From contig CAAGKW010000303.1 in the NCBI GenBank assembly GCA_900770585.1, positions 1 through 7,354 of the forward strand: 7,354 nucleotides of DNA, given 5' to 3'. The DNA comes from an uncultured Alistipes sp. Lineage in GTDB: Bacteria > Bacteroidota > Bacteroidia > Bacteroidales > Rikenellaceae. Under the pieces are notes generated by a model, which was given only the letters and a program-made list of their open reading frames with translations, did no database searches and was not told the DNA's origin. Of the stretch, positions 6,706-7,354 are shown piece by piece. Within the stretch, counting starts at the first letter, position 1. Every line of letters begins with the position of its first letter. Position numbers and translations under genes: made by a program.

Positions 6706-7354
6706 CTACACCTCGGCACCGAACTGCATCAGGAACGACTTGATGAATTGGTCGATCTCGCCGTCCATCACAGCCTCGACATTCGAGGTCTGGCAGCCCG
6801 TGCGGTGATCCTTAACTCGGCGATCGTCAAACACATACGAGCGAATCTGCGAGCCCCACTCGATACGTTTCTTGGTCGCCTCCAACGCCTGCTGAGTCGC
6901 CATACGACGATCCAACTCGCGCTGATAGAGTTTCGAACGGAGAATGCGTAGTGCATTTTCGCGGTTCTTGGGCTGGTCGCGCGTCTCGGTGTTCTCGATC
7001 AGAATCTCCTCCTCGGCGCCCGTATCGGGATCCTTGTAGAGGTAGCGCAGACGCACGCCCGACTCGACCTTATTGACATTCTGACCACCCGCGCCACTAC
7101 TGCGGAAGGTATCCCACGACAGACGGCTCTTCTCGATCGTGATCTCGATCGTGTCATCGACCGCCGGCGACACAAAGACCGACGCAAAGGTGGTCTGGCG
7201 CTTGTTGTCGGCATTGAAGGGCGACAGTCGCACCATACGGTGCACGCCATTCTCGCTTTTCAGATAGCCGTAGGCATTGTTGCCCTCGACCATAATGGTG
7301 GCGCTTTTCAGTCCCGCCATATCGCCGTCAAGCCAATCGACAAGCTTGTATTTG
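6706..7354 (-). CDS. prfB: Peptide chain release factor 2, C-terminal part (5' end outside window)
   Basis: This class-I release factor ends translation at UAA and UGA by entering the ribosomal A site and triggering peptidyl-tRNA hydrolysis. The frame is open to the window edge, giving 215 visible residues, about the last 60 percent of a normal RF2. The ATG at 7318-7320 is internal: the preceding codons read KYKLVDWLDGD, which matches the conserved family block before AGLKSAT. The codon-reading tripeptide SPF (7216-7224) identifies RF2 and not RF1, and the catalytic GGQ (7081-7089, in SGAGGQNVNKVESGVRL) is intact. The C-terminal VKDHRTG segment is also typical. The N-terminal region, where many prfB genes carry a programmed +1 frameshift, is not in view. 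A terminator follows the stop. Confidence 0.97.
   Translation of the reverse strand, partial: KYKLVDWLDGDMAGLKSATIMVEGNNAYGYLKSENGVHRMVRLSPFNADNKRQTTFASVFVSPAVDDTIEITIEKSRLSWDTFRSSGAGGQNVNKVESGVRLRYLYKDPDTGAEEEILIENTETRDQPKNRENALRILRSKLYQRELDRRMATQQALEATKKRIEWGSQIRSYVFDDRRVKDHRTGCQTSNVEAVMDGEIDQFIKSFLMQFGAEV

Overview
This window looks like chromosome of a Bacteroidota, most likely an intestinal Bacteroidales and possibly Alistipes-like. The support is a PCMD-type extracytoplasmic protein (a family largely confined to this phylum), an enolase with the [16 protein letters not shown] signature, promoters of the TTTG / TAnnTTTG type instead of -35/-10 boxes, A/T-rich leaders without Shine-Dalgarno sequences, and moderately high GC. 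The genus is inference only.

Layout. (1) 1-611 holds the 3' end of a secreted PCMD-domain protein gene (+), closed by a strong intrinsic terminator. (2) 612-1109 is a 498-base gap with that terminator, a 7-base tandem repeat (ATTCACA), an inverted copy of a structured intergenic element (copy A) and a possible promoter. (3) 1110-2270 encodes a glutamate-transporter-fold (DAACS) cation symporter with unusual binding residues. (4) 2389-3675 encodes enolase, with its own promoter, a dyad over the -10-like box and a clean terminator. (5) 3676-3916 is a convergent gap with the enolase terminator, element copy B and the terminator of the next gene. (6) 3917-5533 (-) encodes an AMP-forming acyl-CoA ligase, and 5621-6544 (+) encodes epoxyqueuosine reductase QueG; the two diverge from an 87-base promoter region. 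(7) 6545-6705 is a convergent gap with element copy C, which starts directly after the queG stop, and the prfB terminator. (8) 6706-7354 (-) is the 3' two-thirds of prfB (release factor 2), cut by the window edge.

The genes are ordinary housekeeping functions: glycolysis, fatty-acid activation, tRNA modification and translation termination, plus one transporter and one surface protein. They read as single-gene transcription units; no operon linking them is evident.

The most interesting signal is in the gaps. Three of them carry the same roughly 80-base two-hairpin element. Its stem sequences differ between copies but keep pairing through compensatory changes, while an unpaired CCGCCCC segment and the flanks TCACAC and GTGCGT stay fixed. 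I do not recognise it as a named family. It could be a palindromic mobile repeat (REP/MITE-like) or a conserved 3'-UTR RNA or DNA structure.
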